A DNA stretch of 64,000 nucleotides from Timonella corticicola (GTDB taxonomy: Bacteria; Actinomycetota; Actinomycetes; Actinomycetales; Cellulomonadaceae). The notes beneath the pieces are model-generated. The model had not been told where the DNA came from. It ran no database searches and saw only the letters and a program-made list of their open reading frames with translations. A program made the position numbers and the translations under genes. This document shows, one piece after another, positions 44,511 through 54,022 of the stretch; the first letter of the stretch is position 1; every line of letters begins with the position of its first letter. The stretch covers positions 1 to 64,000 of the forward strand of contig NZ_JBHUOP010000008.1 in the NCBI RefSeq assembly GCF_042683685.1, read 5' to 3'.

Positions 44511-45452
44511 ATGACCGGACAGCACTCGATCCTTGTTGGGGTAGATGGCTCACTTGCGTCGCTGCACGCGCTGGACTGGGCGATTGCACTGGCATCCAAG
44601 AACGGATCCAAGATTACGATTGCCTGTTCCTACTCATTGCCAACCTTCGCGGCAGCCTCCATCGACGGCGGTTTCGCTGCACTCGACGATTCCTCAATCC
44701 AAGAGGGAGCCCGCGTTGTTCTCGAGGGTGCGGCAAAGCGGGTCAAGGATGCGGGCATCCCTGTGATTGCCCAGATCGCTTCCGGGGACCCGGCCGGTGC
44801 GTTGGTGGAACTATCTGCTGACCACAATCTCGTGGTGGTCGGCACGCGTGGGCGTTCAGGATTCACAGAGCGCCTTCTCGGGACCGTTTCCTCCGCGCTT
44901 CCCGCACACGCAAAATGTCCGGTTGTCGTGGTTCCCGGTCACGGGTTACGTGACTCGGATCAGTTGCCTCCCATCGAGGAGATCAAGCGTGTGGTTGTCG
45001 GCGTCGACGGTTCAGCCATCTCGTTGGGTGCGCTCAAGAAAGCCGTTCATCATGCAAAGATCTGGAATGCCGAACTGGTAGCCGTTGGGGCTGTTCCGCT
45101 GTCCAAGGGAGCGGGGATCCTGGCCTGGGTGGGGCCTGCCTCCGTGGACCACGAGGAGGTACTGCGTGGCTACGCGGAGAAACTCGACGCAATCGTGGAC
45201 GAGGTTGAGGCAGAACACGAGGATCTGCGGATCCGACGCATCGTGCTTGACGGAACTGGCGCAGAGTTGCTGACCGAGTTTTCTGAGGCCGCAGACTTGC
45301 TGGTGGTTGGCTCACGCGGGCGGGGTGGCTTTGCGGGACTACTGTTGGGTTCCACATCGCAAGCGGTTTTGCACCACTCGAAGTGCCCGGTCTTGGTCGT
45401 GAACAAGAAATGCGAGGACTACGTGATAGCCAGCCCGGTTGAAGCTGACTGA
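44511..45452 (+). CDS. Universal stress protein, two UspA domains
   Basis: A 313-residue tandem UspA protein. Each half starts with a beta strand and acidic residue (SILVGVDGSLAS and VVVGVDGSAIS). Each half also has the ATP-binding G-2x-G-9x-G(S/T) loop: GTRGRSGFTERLLGTVSSAL and GSRGRGGFAGLLLGSTSQAV. This marks the ATP-binding subclass common in actinobacteria. GGAGGT eight bases upstream fixes ATG 44511. Induction by stress or hypoxia is family knowledge and not visible here. Confidence 0.92.
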   Translation: MTGQHSILVGVDGSLASLHALDWAIALASKNGSKITIACSYSLPTFAAASIDGGFAALDDSSIQEGARVVLEGAAKRVKDAGIPVIAQIASGDPAGALVELSADHNLVVVGTRGRSGFTERLLGTVSSALPAHAKCPVVVVPGHGLRDSDQLPPIEEIKRVVVGVDGSAISLGALKKAVHHAKIWNAELVAVGAVPLSKGAGILAWVGPASVDHEEVLRGYAEKLDAIVDEVEAEHEDLRIRRIVLDGTGAELLTEFSEAADLLVVGSRGRGGFAGLLLGSTSQAVLHHSKCPVLVVNKKCEDYVIASPVEAD

Positions 45453-45467
45453 CTGGCGACGAACGGG

Positions 45468-46256
45468 TTAGCCTTCCCTATCGGGGTGCGCCTCGATGAT
45501 TGGTTCCGGGAAGGCCTTGGGTGGCTGACCGAAAGCCTTGTTGGTCTGCAGGATGACCGTGTAGGCGAGAGCCCGGCCACCCATGATTCCGATGACGGCA
45601 CCGATCCCGAACGGCGCGAATCTTCCGAGGGCGACGCTCGAATGGGCAGCGAGTTTCCGTTTGAGGAAACGCGAGGTGAGGACCCCATTGACCTGGCTGA
45701 TCGTGGACTTGGGCATCGAAGTCATGAGAGCTGTGCCCCAACGGGAGACCGGCACATTTCCAAGGCCCGCAACTGTCTGAGCGCCACGGTCTCCGAGTAC
45801 CGATGCGAGCACCAGAGCCTTACGGCGTTCAGGGTCATCCGTGGAGATACCATGAACCTCAGCCACGGCCAGGGAATACAGTGCGGACGCAGTGAAGAAC
45901 GCTGCCAGATCCGCTCCGGTGAGTACCAATGCTGTAGCGGTGCCGATCGTTGGAACCGCAGCGGTGGCTCCCACCGCACCGCCCGTTGCCTGCAGGAGAG
46001 TTCTGAACTGTGAGGACAGAATCTCGACAACACGTTCGGGAGAGGCTTCAGGATTACGTGCGCGGACTGAGTCCACGTACTTTCGGATGCTCGACGCGGG
46101 CATGGTTGTTGCACCTGCAAACATGCGGTCAAGCAACCCGGCACCGTAACTACCGCTGCGCGGGTGTTTCAGCGCAAGCGCGGACAACTCCTGAAGTTCA
46201 GGGCTTGCGGCAAGCTCTTTACCTTTAGTGCGGGAAATGCGGTTCTGTGATGACAC
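45468..46256 (-). CDS. EcsC-like protein
   Basis: About 262 residues, convergent with the stress-protein gene (15 bases apart). The central part has two hydrophobic Ala/Gly-rich segments (GGAVGATAAVPTIGTATALV and the LTGADLAAFFTASALYSLAV stretch) with a following AEVHGI. A late Gly-rich hydrophobic segment is FAPFGIGAVIGIMGGRALAY. This layout resembles the EcsC family, of unknown biochemical role. GTG 46256 is chosen because a possible -35 TTGACT lies so close to the longer ATG at 46313 that the ATG would fall in the promoter. The longer form remains possible. Confidence 0.65.
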   Translation of the reverse strand: MSSQNRISRTKGKELAASPELQELSALALKHPRSGSYGAGLLDRMFAGATTMPASSIRKYVDSVRARNPEASPERVVEILSSQFRTLLQATGGAVGATAAVPTIGTATALVLTGADLAAFFTASALYSLAVAEVHGISTDDPERRKALVLASVLGDRGAQTVAGLGNVPVSRWGTALMTSMPKSTISQVNGVLTSRFLKRKLAAHSSVALGRFAPFGIGAVIGIMGGRALAYTVILQTNKAFGQPPKAFPEPIIEAHPDREG

Positions 46257-46313
46257 GAATCTAGCGTACGTCGGGTGGCAAGTTATTTCAGGTCGAGGCG
46301 TACTGTGACGCAT

Positions 46314-46719
46314 ACGATGATAAAAGACTAGTCAAACGCGTAACTTTGGAATAACCTGTATCTCTAAGTTGTTGGAGCAACTGGTAGGAAAGCCAGAGAC
46401 TGGCAAAGATGCCCTGACGGCCAGCACCCACCGCACAGGTGTTCACGACAAGATGTCGCCGGCCCGTCACCAGCAATTCACGTATCGATTACGTGAAGAC
46501 CGTACTGTGCTATCAGGACCAAGCCGATCCACGATGGATCGCCACACTCTTGAAAAGCTGACGGACACGTAACCGGTACTACAGGCGAAGCACCACCTTC
46601 GCCATGATCGCATGAGCGCACCTCACGTACGCAGCTCGCGATCACCACATGAATACTTGGGAATCTGCCCGATACCTTGCGGTATCACGGGTGAGTTCCC
46701 CACAGGAAAGGAGAATCAG
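46314..46719. other. Divergent intergenic region with two hairpins
   Basis: TTCACGTA-TCGAT-TACGTGAA (46477-46497) is a perfect palindrome. CCCGATACC/GGTATCACGGG (about 46668-46691) is an imperfect hairpin shortly before the ribosome site of the small CxxC gene. A 67-codon frame here has no ribosome site or recognisable features. Confidence 0.5.
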
Positions 46720-46884
46720 ATGACTGTACTACTACAGCGTCCGACCCTGGTAGACGCCTTCGGTGTGGAACACCGCTACGGCTGCTCGATGTCCGACTCA
46801 AAGCTTGAGTTCGGGATGTCGCAGGGCTTCATGATTCGTCGTTGTGCCGACTGCGGTGCAACCCGGATCGTCACGAAGCACTGA
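46720..46884 (+). CDS. 54-residue CxxC protein of unknown function
   Basis: A short gene too easily missed. AAAGGAG five bases ahead of ATG 46720 is the strongest ribosome site of this region. The protein ends with RRCADCGATRIVTKH, and a third Cys lies at RYGCSM. A structural zinc site of CxxC plus Cys/His is plausible. I do not recognise the family. A terminator follows the stop by about 45 bases, so the gene seems complete and monocistronic. Confidence 0.7.
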   Translation: MTVLLQRPTLVDAFGVEHRYGCSMSDSKLEFGMSQGFMIRRCADCGATRIVTKH

Positions 46885-46929
46885 CCAGGCAGTGAGTCCC
46901 AAGGAGACTCACCAACACGTTAAACAAGG

Positions 46930-46961
46930 AAGCGCCCCGATGAAACCATCGGGGCGCTTCT
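46930..46961. terminator. Bidirectional terminator
   Basis: A perfect 14-bp stem (GAAGCGCCCCGATG with CATCGGGGCGCTTC) with loop AAAC, between the small CxxC gene and the convergent osmC-type gene. Confidence 0.85.
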
Positions 46962-46989
46962 CACATGTGTAGACCTCATTGAGTCGAGT

Positions 46990-47433
46990 TCACTCGCCGT
47001 CTGCAATCAGAGTGACGCGAGCACCCGCCTCGATTGTGCGGCCCACGGTGCACTGACTTTCCACGGTGCGCTCGATCAGCCCGACAAGGCGTTCACGAGC
47101 CTCTGCGTCAAGGCCCGATAGATCGACAACCAGTTTCTCCTCAATGGACTCGTACCGGTTCTCCTCCTCGTTCTTCACGCTCGAGACGTGGACCTGGCCA
47201 CGATAGTCATCGCCAACCCGTCGTGCAATCGCACGATCCGTCACCAGAGCGGTGCATGCGGCGGCAGCCAACTTGAGGATCTCGCCTGGAGTAAACGAGT
47301 CCGGAACGCCAGCACCGGCAAACCGGACGGTAGCGCCGCGATCATTGTTTCCGACGTATTCACGAGCGCCAACGCGCTCAACCCAGAGCTGATCGGTGGT
47401 GACAGTCTTAGGGGTTAGAAATTCATTGCTCAT
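46990..47433 (-). CDS. OsmC family peroxiredoxin-like protein
   Basis: A 147-residue OsmC/Ohr-superfamily protein reducing organic hydroperoxides by a pair of cysteines. The first Cys is in KLAAAACTALVTDRAIARRV and the second in VESQCTVGRTI, both in their family places. The general OsmC branch is more likely than Ohr. ATG 47433 has AAGG close upstream. It is monocistronic and convergent with the CxxC gene. Confidence 0.88.
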   Translation of the reverse strand: MSNEFLTPKTVTTDQLWVERVGAREYVGNNDRGATVRFAGAGVPDSFTPGEILKLAAAACTALVTDRAIARRVGDDYRGQVHVSSVKNEEENRYESIEEKLVVDLSGLDAEARERLVGLIERTVESQCTVGRTIEAGARVTLIADGE

Positions 47434-47682
47434 AGCCTTATTCTTCCACCGTTCTCACACCCCGCCAGCCCATGTTCGTTATGCGAGTAAACGTGAACCA
47501 ATGTGGCGGGCGGAAGCCGCCACACGCGAGCCAACCATGCAACGAACTGAACTGCAGGCTGGAAGGTGAGTGCTCGTCGTCAATGACACAGCACCATCCC
47601 GCAAGTGGACCTCTGTACTGTCAAGTTCCACCTGCAGGATGATGATTTCCACGGTGGCATCTGCGAACTTAGGAGAGTGAAC

Positions 47683-48291
47683 ATGTCTGCGAAAGAAAAG
47701 CGTCAACTCCTCACGGTACTCATTGTGTGGCTTGTCATCGGTGCCCTTGGGTTTGGTTACTTCTGGTCACAAAACCCAGAACGCAAACTCAACGCGGTCA
47801 TTTCGAGCAGCCAGGCGTCAAAGGTGGCCCAGGAACTCGACGCTTATTTCCGCGAGGACACCCTCAACGCATTGAACGGTGGAGCGTCAGCGCAGGATCT
47901 ACCGGACAAGTTTGCTGACACCACACTGACCGAGGCTGCACGGGAAAGCTGGCCACTGGTTGTCGACCAGGCTTCCACCAAACTCAAGAACTCACGGTAC
48001 TGGCGTGAGGAGTACCCCGAACTACAGTTCACCGAACGCTATCGGCGCAACGACGCCTACGGTTCGATGGGGATACCAGTTCCCACTTTCGATGCCCAAG
48101 GCAATGTGGAGGTGGGCAGTTGCGTTGAAGTCATTGCGACCCTCACCTTCCCGGCGAACCAGGAAGTGCCTGCGGACGCTCAGTACTACACGGACAGCGA
48201 GCAGTGGCTTTCGACGTGTGTGACCGCTGTTGTCGACAAGGACAGCGGAGAGATCGTCAAGTTCCGCAACGCGGATTACCTTGACTGGTAA
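47683..48291 (+). CDS. Membrane-anchored protein of unknown function
   Basis: A 202-residue protein with a short basic N-terminus (MSAKEKRQLL), one membrane helix (about residues 10-29, LTVLIVWLVIGALGFGYFW) and an extracellular domain with two Cys (GSCVEVIA and LSTCVTAV) that may form a disulfide. AGGAG about 8 bases before ATG 47683 decides the start over an upstream in-frame alternative. I do not recognise the family. Confidence 0.75.
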   Translation: MSAKEKRQLLTVLIVWLVIGALGFGYFWSQNPERKLNAVISSSQASKVAQELDAYFREDTLNALNGGASAQDLPDKFADTTLTEAARESWPLVVDQASTKLKNSRYWREEYPELQFTERYRRNDAYGSMGIPVPTFDAQGNVEVGSCVEVIATLTFPANQEVPADAQYYTDSEQWLSTCVTAVVDKDSGEIVKFRNADYLDW

Positions 48292-48427
48292 CAACTACTC
48301 GACCGCTTGAGGGCTTAGCGCTCTCTGCCTGTCCGCTGGTGTCCTGCTCACCCAGTTTTGGTAGTTCGGCTGCGACAGGTAACCTAATGGTTGGCAATCG
48401 CTCGCCTATGGTGAATGACGATGCCGA

Positions 48428-48500
48428 GCGTCCGTAGCTCAGGGGATAGAGCACCGCTCTCCTAAAGCGGGTGTCGTAGGTTCGAATCCTATCGGGCGCA
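48428..48500 (+). tRNA. tRNA-Arg, anticodon CCT
   Basis: A 73-base cloverleaf. The acceptor stem GCGTCCG pairs with CGGGCGC (one T-G pair) plus discriminator A. The D-arm is AGCTCAGGGGATAGAGC, and the anticodon loop contains CTCCTAA (anticodon CCT). The T-arm is GTAGGTTCGAATCCTAT. CCA is not encoded. It reads AGG codons. Confidence 0.96.
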
Positions 48501-48508
48501 CAGGTATT

Positions 48509-48541
48509 AAAGGCCACAACCTATTTCGGGTTGTGGCCTTT
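48509..48541 (+). terminator. Terminator after tRNA-Arg
   Basis: AAAGGCCACAACC (48509-48521) pairs perfectly with GGTTGTGGCCTTT (48529-48541) around a seven-base loop, eight bases behind the tRNA. Confidence 0.85.
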
Positions 48542-49480
48542 ACTGTTGTCCAATGGCGAGATTCCCAAATATTCCCCTGGGCAATGAGATCCGAGCGGAC
48601 ACGGATTTTCTCAAGGTATGCGATTCTCGCGTGTGTGGGCACTCGATTGCTCACATGGTGGGTCTGATCGATCGACACATATTTCCCGTGTAGTAATCGA
48701 TTGAATCCGACATTCGGCTTGGAGGTGCAGGCTTTCAGGAAGGAGGCGGAGTCTGAGGTTACGCGCTTCAGTTCGGGTGTCTATAAGAGGTGATCTGGTG
48801 GGTAGAAGTCCCCATTGTGATGTGGCTTTCGTTACAAAACTTTCCTTTTGGAAAGTATTGATGCAGGTCACAGTGTTGGCGTATTTTTAGGGTTTAATCT
48901 ACCCGTTTCAAGTGGTTGACGAGGTTTAGGGCATCGGGCAAGATTTTCATAGTCGGTGCGGGCCACCTGCCCCCTGCGTGGCTCGCACTGATCTTTTCTA
49001 AAGCGGCACTCACCTGCCGCTTTTCTTATGCCCATATGCTGTCAGCACAGTCCTGCACGTTTTCGTTCAGTGGGGTCACATCGGCCCGAATGCGCGTACA
49101 AAGGCCATGTAGTTGGCGTAATCTCGACCCATCGGCGTTGGGGTGTCCGGCTGTCCTCTCTCGGGAGTCCGTGTGAGTCATCTGTATAAACGCGCGTGAC
49201 CCGGTAGGGAGTATCCAACGCGAGTGTTTTGGCTTGTGGATGAGTCCAGGCTGGGTGCGCAGAGAAGCAACTCCCCACCCGGCGGGTGCCTGTCGCTGAG
49301 GTGCGAATCATTGGGTGAGCGTGACGCAAAACCGGATAAAATCGCGGATCCCACGGCGGGGCAACATGTCAATGGGCAGCACTGGGGATAACGTAAATCG
49401 AGAGTCTGCCCCCGTTGCCTCGGTGACTCGAGATCAACAGGCGGCGAAACTTGAACAGCTTGGAGAAAGGGATTCGCGGC
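48542..49480. other. Long intergenic region with a candidate small RNA
   Basis: About 940 bases without a convincing protein gene. 48837-48858 holds ACTTTCC-TTTT-GGAAAGT. 48930-49025 is the candidate small RNA. 49030-49450 shows nothing recognisable beyond the ribosome site (GGAGAAAGG at 49462) of the next gene. No integrase is present despite the nearby tRNA. Confidence 0.65.
48930..49025 (+). ncRNA. Candidate 6C-type small RNA
   Basis: After a leader GGGCATCGGGCAAGATTTTC come two C-rich loops. The first stem is CGGTGCGGGCCAC with GTGGCTCGCACTG (13 bp with G-T pairs), closing CTGCCCCCTGC. The second is AAGCGGCA with TGCCGCTT, closing CTCACC and followed by TTTCTT. Two C-rich hairpins, a TCTTTTCT linker and a final T-run are the layout of the actinobacterial 6C RNA. 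An A/T-rich promoter-like stretch (TTTAATCT) lies about 35 bases upstream. The family assignment is from memory and layout only. Confidence 0.55.
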
Positions 49481-52400
49481 ATGGCGAATGACTCCCACAA
49501 CACCACATCTAGCAAGCCCACCCACCAAACCCAAGGTGGAGTGGCTCTCGATCGTACGCGGACTAGCAGTGCGCGAAGCGCCGACTCCACCGACGGCACC
49601 CGCTCGAAGCCGGCTATGGCGCGCCCAAGAACCACTGCGCAACTTGTGGGGGAGGCTGCCACACAGTGGCGTCAGGCTCTTGTGGAACTGGCGGGGGACT
49701 CATCACTCGCAAACGTCGAACTGCTTGGTGACTCGGTCCTCAACCTGACCCAAGCACACCCCTCGGGCATCGCCCAGCTATTTGCCGGCCGCCCGACCAG
49801 GCTTGCCAACATCTTCCGTGAAGCCGCCTCACTCCCGCTTGCGCGTAGTCGTACCCGTTCCGTCGCCAATCATGCCCAGGCGCAGTCGGAAAAGTACGGC
49901 ATCTCACCGACTTATCTCGCTATCGGTGTTGCGACCTGGACCGAACACGAGGTAACCGACCCGGAAAACGACGTGGCAGCGCTCGCACGCGTGGCGGGTA
50001 GCCGTCCTGAGTCCGAGGAGCAGAAACCGGTACCGGCACCGAAGCCAGTGGTCGTGCGTGCCCCAGTCCTTCTTCGTCCGATATCGATTGCCTCCCGTTC
50101 CGCTGAATCGGATTATGAGCTGAGCCTCGAGCACAGCGCCGAGATCAACCCGATCCTGTCGCGTGCACTGCGCTCCCGTGGAGCACTGCTCGATCCCGCA
50201 GCACTCGCCCGAGGAGCGTTCACCGGGAACGGTTTCGATCCGTCAACGGTGCTCGACCGAATCAACTCCCTGGGCCAGGCGGTCCTGCCTGACTTCCAAC
50301 TCACGGACACATTGCTCGTGGGAACCTTCGTGCACCCCGGCCAAGTTCTCGTGGACGACCTCGATGACCTGCATGCGGGACTTGAACGCCACGAGATCAT
50401 TGCGGCGCTTGCAGGCTCTGAACCTGCGAAGGAGGCTCTCAAGGCAGAGCTCCCGCCACCGAGCAGCGGTGATGCTGACCCAAGCCTTGAGCGTGGGGTC
50501 GGAGACCTTGACGTCTCTGGCAGGACAGCGCTCGAGGCGCTCGCAACCGGTAACAGCCTGTTCATCGATGCTCCCGTCGGTTCAGACACAACCGGCGTTG
50601 CAGCGGCGATCATCGCGGAGGCCGCAGCCATCGGACGTAACGTGCTGTACGTTCCGGGACACCGCCGTGCGGCGACGGATCTGACCGCGCGCATGCGCAG
50701 CCTTGACCTTGACGACCTGCTGTTGGATGTCGTTCCAAGCCCGAACTGGCGTACGCTCGTGACGCGTCGTCTACTCAGCGCCATGACCCTGGCCTCGGTT
50801 CCCGTCGACCGGGAGGCCATCGCGCAGACACGCGTTGAGTTGGGCGAGACCCGTATGCGTCTGGCCAATATGGTGGATGGGCTGCACGTGGTCCACGAAC
50901 TGTGGGGGATCAGCGCCTATGATGCTCTTCAAGCATTGGCGCGTCTGACCTCGCAGCGTCCTGCACCGAGCACCAAGGTTCGATTCGACACAGACACGCT
51001 TCTGCGCATCGCGTCAGGCCTGCGAGACCGGATCAGCCAGGACCTGAGGACGGTCGCGGAACTCGATGGATTCACCATCCGTCCGACCTCAACCCCGTGG
51101 TTCGGTGCAAATCTGGAAACCTCCCAGGCTGCGACCACAGCCCTGGCACACGTGAGCGCACTTGTGCCGAATAAGGAGTCGGGCGATTCACTTGCCGCCA
51201 TGTTGCAGCAGATTGAACGCGTTGCAGAGTTCACGGGACTCGCGCCCGCTACGACTCTGGCTCAGTGGACGGCGCAGGTTCAGATGCTCGAGGGCATGCG
51301 CGAGATCCTGGATCAGTTCCAGCCGCTGGTGTACGAGTCCTCAGTGGATGATCTGGTTGCCGCGATCGCCACGAAGCAGTGGCGTGCGGAGCAGGGCATC
51401 GAGATGTCCGGCGTGCACCGCCGTCGTCTGGTGAAGCGCGCCAAGGACATGGTTCGCCCCGGCGTGCGCGTGACGGACCTGCATGAGGCTCTCGTGCGGA
51501 TCAAGGGACAGCGTGAGGTGTGGGCACAGCATTGCCCAACCGGTGGTTGGCCACGATTGCCTGAAGGTTTCCGCGAGATTCTGGACACGCACGCAGCCGT
51601 GATGAGGCATGTCGCGGCTCTCGAACCGGTCTTGAGGACTACGCCGCTCGGCGGCGATCTGAGCAACACCCTGTTTGGGGATGTCACCAAGCGTCTTGAG
51701 CAACTGCGCGATGATGCCGCAGCGCTTGACACCCTGCCGCAGCGTACCGCTCTGTTGCGTTCGCTTATGCAGATCGGTCTTGGTGACCTGCTGAAGGACT
51801 TCACCAAGCGCAAGATCGATCCACTCATGATGGACGCTGAACTCGATCTTGCGTGGTGGGCCTCGGTGTGCGAGGACATGCTCGCTGCCCATCCGTTTCT
51901 TCAGGACGACCCGGAGCGTGGGTTTGAGCAGTACGCCCATCGGTTCCGGGAACTTGACCGCGCTCATGTTGCGTCGCTTGCACAACTCATCAAATCTGCG
52001 GCAATCGAACAGAACCAGTCGACTTTGCGTAACTATCGGTCGCAGGGCGAAGGGCTGTTCACGATGCTCGTGGAGGAACGCCTGACCTCCGTGCGAGCCG
52101 CATACGAGGAGTACACGGATGTGATGCGTCGTCTGCGTCCGTGCATGATTGCGACTGCAACGATGGTTCCGCACCTGTTGCCTGCACACCGCACCGTTGA
52201 CCTAGTGATTCTGGATGCCGTCCAGCATCTTCCGGTTGAGCAGTTGCTTTCCGCCATTGCGCGTGGGCGCCAGGTGGTTGTCATCGGCGATGCTCGGTGT
52301 GCGTCGGGAGGCGCGGTGACGCAATTGAGCGAACTGCTGCCGCGCGTTGAGCTGACGGGCGATGCAGTGCACCGTGACACTGGTCTGACCCGCTTCCTCA

Positions 52401-54022
52401 TGAAGCACGGATATGCCGATGTGCTTAAGCCGTTGCCACTGCCCAAACCAACCTCACTCGTTCAGTTTGAGCAGGTCTTTGGCACGGGCATGCCGAACCA
52501 GAAGGCTGGTGCCGTGCTGTCCACTGAGGCAGAGGTGAGCCAAGTTGTGGATCTGGTGATTGAGCATGTGCTGGATCGTTCCCACGAGTCACTCGCGATC
52601 GTTGCAGGGTCGCAGTACCATGCTGAACGTCTCCGGGAAGCACTTGAACAGGCGAAACGTAGCAACGTGGTGCTGGCAAACTTCTTTGACTCCGGGCGTC
52701 TCGAACCGGCAATCGTTGCCGATCTGACCGAGGTCGCCGGATTGAGCCGTGATGCCGTCATTCTCTCGCTCGGCTTTGGCCGCACCCCACACGGCCGGAC
52801 GCTGCATCGCTTCGGTGCGATCTCTCAGGACGGTGGCGATGGTCTGCTGCTCAACGCTCTGGGTGTGACCCGCAGGCGGCTCACGATCGTCTCCTGCTTC
52901 GGCCTTGGCGATCTCGACATCACTCGTCTGCGTACGCCGGGTGCACGCATGCTCGGGTCGCTCCTCGACTTTGCCGCGGGTGGCTTGGGGGAACCTCTCA
53001 TCGAGCCGGAGGAAAAGCAGGCTGCGACTCCAGCTAAAACCGTCTCCGACAAGGTTCCAGCACGCACCAAGGTGCAGGATTCGGAGGCCACCTCCGAGAT
53101 TTCCGACGAGTCGGAGGCCACCAGCGAGACGGCACCACCCAGCGGGGACCAGCAGGGCGAGGCCGCTGGTGCGCAAGATGAGAACGCTGACGCGACCGGA
53201 TCGTCGCCAAGCGAGGAAACTTCAACGCAGACCACACCCATAAGCGACGAGCGCGAGGGCATCACCCACAACGATGACGGCAGCGAGCCGGATCGCCTGC
53301 TAGTGGATCTGGCAGACCGGCTCTGGCAATACGGTCTGACCGTTGAGACCAACTATGGATTCGATGGTTCGGAGCGCATTCCGCTCGTTGCCGGACACCC
53401 TGACTACCCTGGTGAATACTTTGTCGCGGTTCTGACTGACGATCTACGCTACGTTGCCGAGGAGTCGCTACGCACGCGTGACCGGCACCGGATCGAACGC
53501 CTTGAATCGCTCGGGTGGCAGGTCATCACGCTGTGGTCGGTTCCGCTGTTCCTTGATCCTGTCTCGCAGGCAGACGCTGTTCGTGATGCTGTGTTCAACG
53601 TGCACGCGCAGCGGATGCAGGCCGCCGCCGCACGGGTCCAGCCTGTGATTGACGGTGAGGCAACGAACGCTGTACTCGAACACGAGAGTGCGGCGCTCGC
53701 CGGACAGAACATGGATTCGCTGCTTGTCGTCGACGACAGGTCGGGTGAACTCGGCGGCGGAGCACCCCAGCCATCGCTGTTCGCACCAGATGCGGGCGCC
53801 GATGAAGGACGCGGCCCGCGCCCAGATGTGCCATTTGGCCTTCCGATCAATGCATACGGTGACAACCAACTCGATGAACTCGTTGCCTGGATCAGCCGGG
53901 ACGGTGTGGCGCGTGGCGAAGAGGAGTTGGCGGCGCAAGTACGCGAGGAACTGGGGATCCGTAGACGCAGTCACCGGGTGGACACCGCTATCTCACACGC
54001 GATTCGACGCAGTCGTGTCTGA
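49481..54022 (+). CDS. Large helicase-like protein with degenerate ATPase and nuclease motifs
   Basis: A 1,513-residue cytoplasmic protein. ATG 49481 follows GGAGAAAGG. It starts with a disordered Ser/Thr region. The part corresponding to a superfamily-1 helicase core begins near 355, where SLFIDAPVGSDTTGVAAAII replaces a Walker A loop (no GK[ST]). Near 905-930, DLVILDAVQHLPVEQLLSAI and RQVVVIGDA match the DEAS/Q...GD region, but with DAVQ. An acidic linker (about 1185-1270) leads to a DUF559/REase-like domain (RDRHRIERLESLGWQVITLW) whose usual E-x-D/ExK centre reads VLTDD. Function unknown; it may have lost catalysis. Confidence 0.75.
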   Translation: MANDSHNTTSSKPTHQTQGGVALDRTRTSSARSADSTDGTRSKPAMARPRTTAQLVGEAATQWRQALVELAGDSSLANVELLGDSVLNLTQAHPSGIAQLFAGRPTRLANIFREAASLPLARSRTRSVANHAQAQSEKYGISPTYLAIGVATWTEHEVTDPENDVAALARVAGSRPESEEQKPVPAPKPVVVRAPVLLRPISIASRSAESDYELSLEHSAEINPILSRALRSRGALLDPAALARGAFTGNGFDPSTVLDRINSLGQAVLPDFQLTDTLLVGTFVHPGQVLVDDLDDLHAGLERHEIIAALAGSEPAKEALKAELPPPSSGDADPSLERGVGDLDVSGRTALEALATGNSLFIDAPVGSDTTGVAAAIIAEAAAIGRNVLYVPGHRRAATDLTARMRSLDLDDLLLDVVPSPNWRTLVTRRLLSAMTLASVPVDREAIAQTRVELGETRMRLANMVDGLHVVHELWGISAYDALQALARLTSQRPAPSTKVRFDTDTLLRIASGLRDRISQDLRTVAELDGFTIRPTSTPWFGANLETSQAATTALAHVSALVPNKESGDSLAAMLQQIERVAEFTGLAPATTLAQWTAQVQMLEGMREILDQFQPLVYESSVDDLVAAIATKQWRAEQGIEMSGVHRRRLVKRAKDMVRPGVRVTDLHEALVRIKGQREVWAQHCPTGGWPRLPEGFREILDTHAAVMRHVAALEPVLRTTPLGGDLSNTLFGDVTKRLEQLRDDAAALDTLPQRTALLRSLMQIGLGDLLKDFTKRKIDPLMMDAELDLAWWASVCEDMLAAHPFLQDDPERGFEQYAHRFRELDRAHVASLAQLIKSAAIEQNQSTLRNYRSQGEGLFTMLVEERLTSVRAAYEEYTDVMRRLRPCMIATATMVPHLLPAHRTVDLVILDAVQHLPVEQLLSAIARGRQVVVIGDARCASGGAVTQLSELLPRVELTGDAVHRDTGLTRFLMKHGYADVLKPLPLPKPTSLVQFEQVFGTGMPNQKAGAVLSTEAEVSQVVDLVIEHVLDRSHESLAIVAGSQYHAERLREALEQAKRSNVVLANFFDSGRLEPAIVADLTEVAGLSRDAVILSLGFGRTPHGRTLHRFGAISQDGGDGLLLNALGVTRRRLTIVSCFGLGDLDITRLRTPGARMLGSLLDFAAGGLGEPLIEPEEKQAATPAKTVSDKVPARTKVQDSEATSEISDESEATSETAPPSGDQQGEAAGAQDENADATGSSPSEETSTQTTPISDEREGITHNDDGSEPDRLLVDLADRLWQYGLTVETNYGFDGSERIPLVAGHPDYPGEYFVAVLTDDLRYVAEESLRTRDRHRIERLESLGWQVITLWSVPLFLDPVSQADAVRDAVFNVHAQRMQAAAARVQPVIDGEATNAVLEHESAALAGQNMDSLLVVDDRSGELGGGAPQPSLFAPDAGADEGRGPRPDVPFGLPINAYGDNQLDELVAWISRDGVARGEEELAAQVREELGIRRRSHRVDTAISHAIRRSRV

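Noticed and set aside
45462..45480. TTAGCCTTCCC as a DtxR/IdeR box
   Set aside because: Only one half resembles the operator, and it lies between convergent gene ends.
46369..46572. 67-codon TTG frame between the EcsC-like gene and the CxxC gene
   Set aside because: No ribosome site, unusual composition, and it spans a perfect palindrome.
48257..48678. Minus-strand frames over the tRNA-Arg with sequences like GFEPTTPALGERCS
   Set aside because: This is the translated antisense of a tRNA gene, a well-known false protein; the cloverleaf on the + strand is complete.
48428..49480. Genomic island or prophage attachment site at tRNA-Arg
   Set aside because: No integrase and no second copy of the tRNA 3' end is visible in the window.
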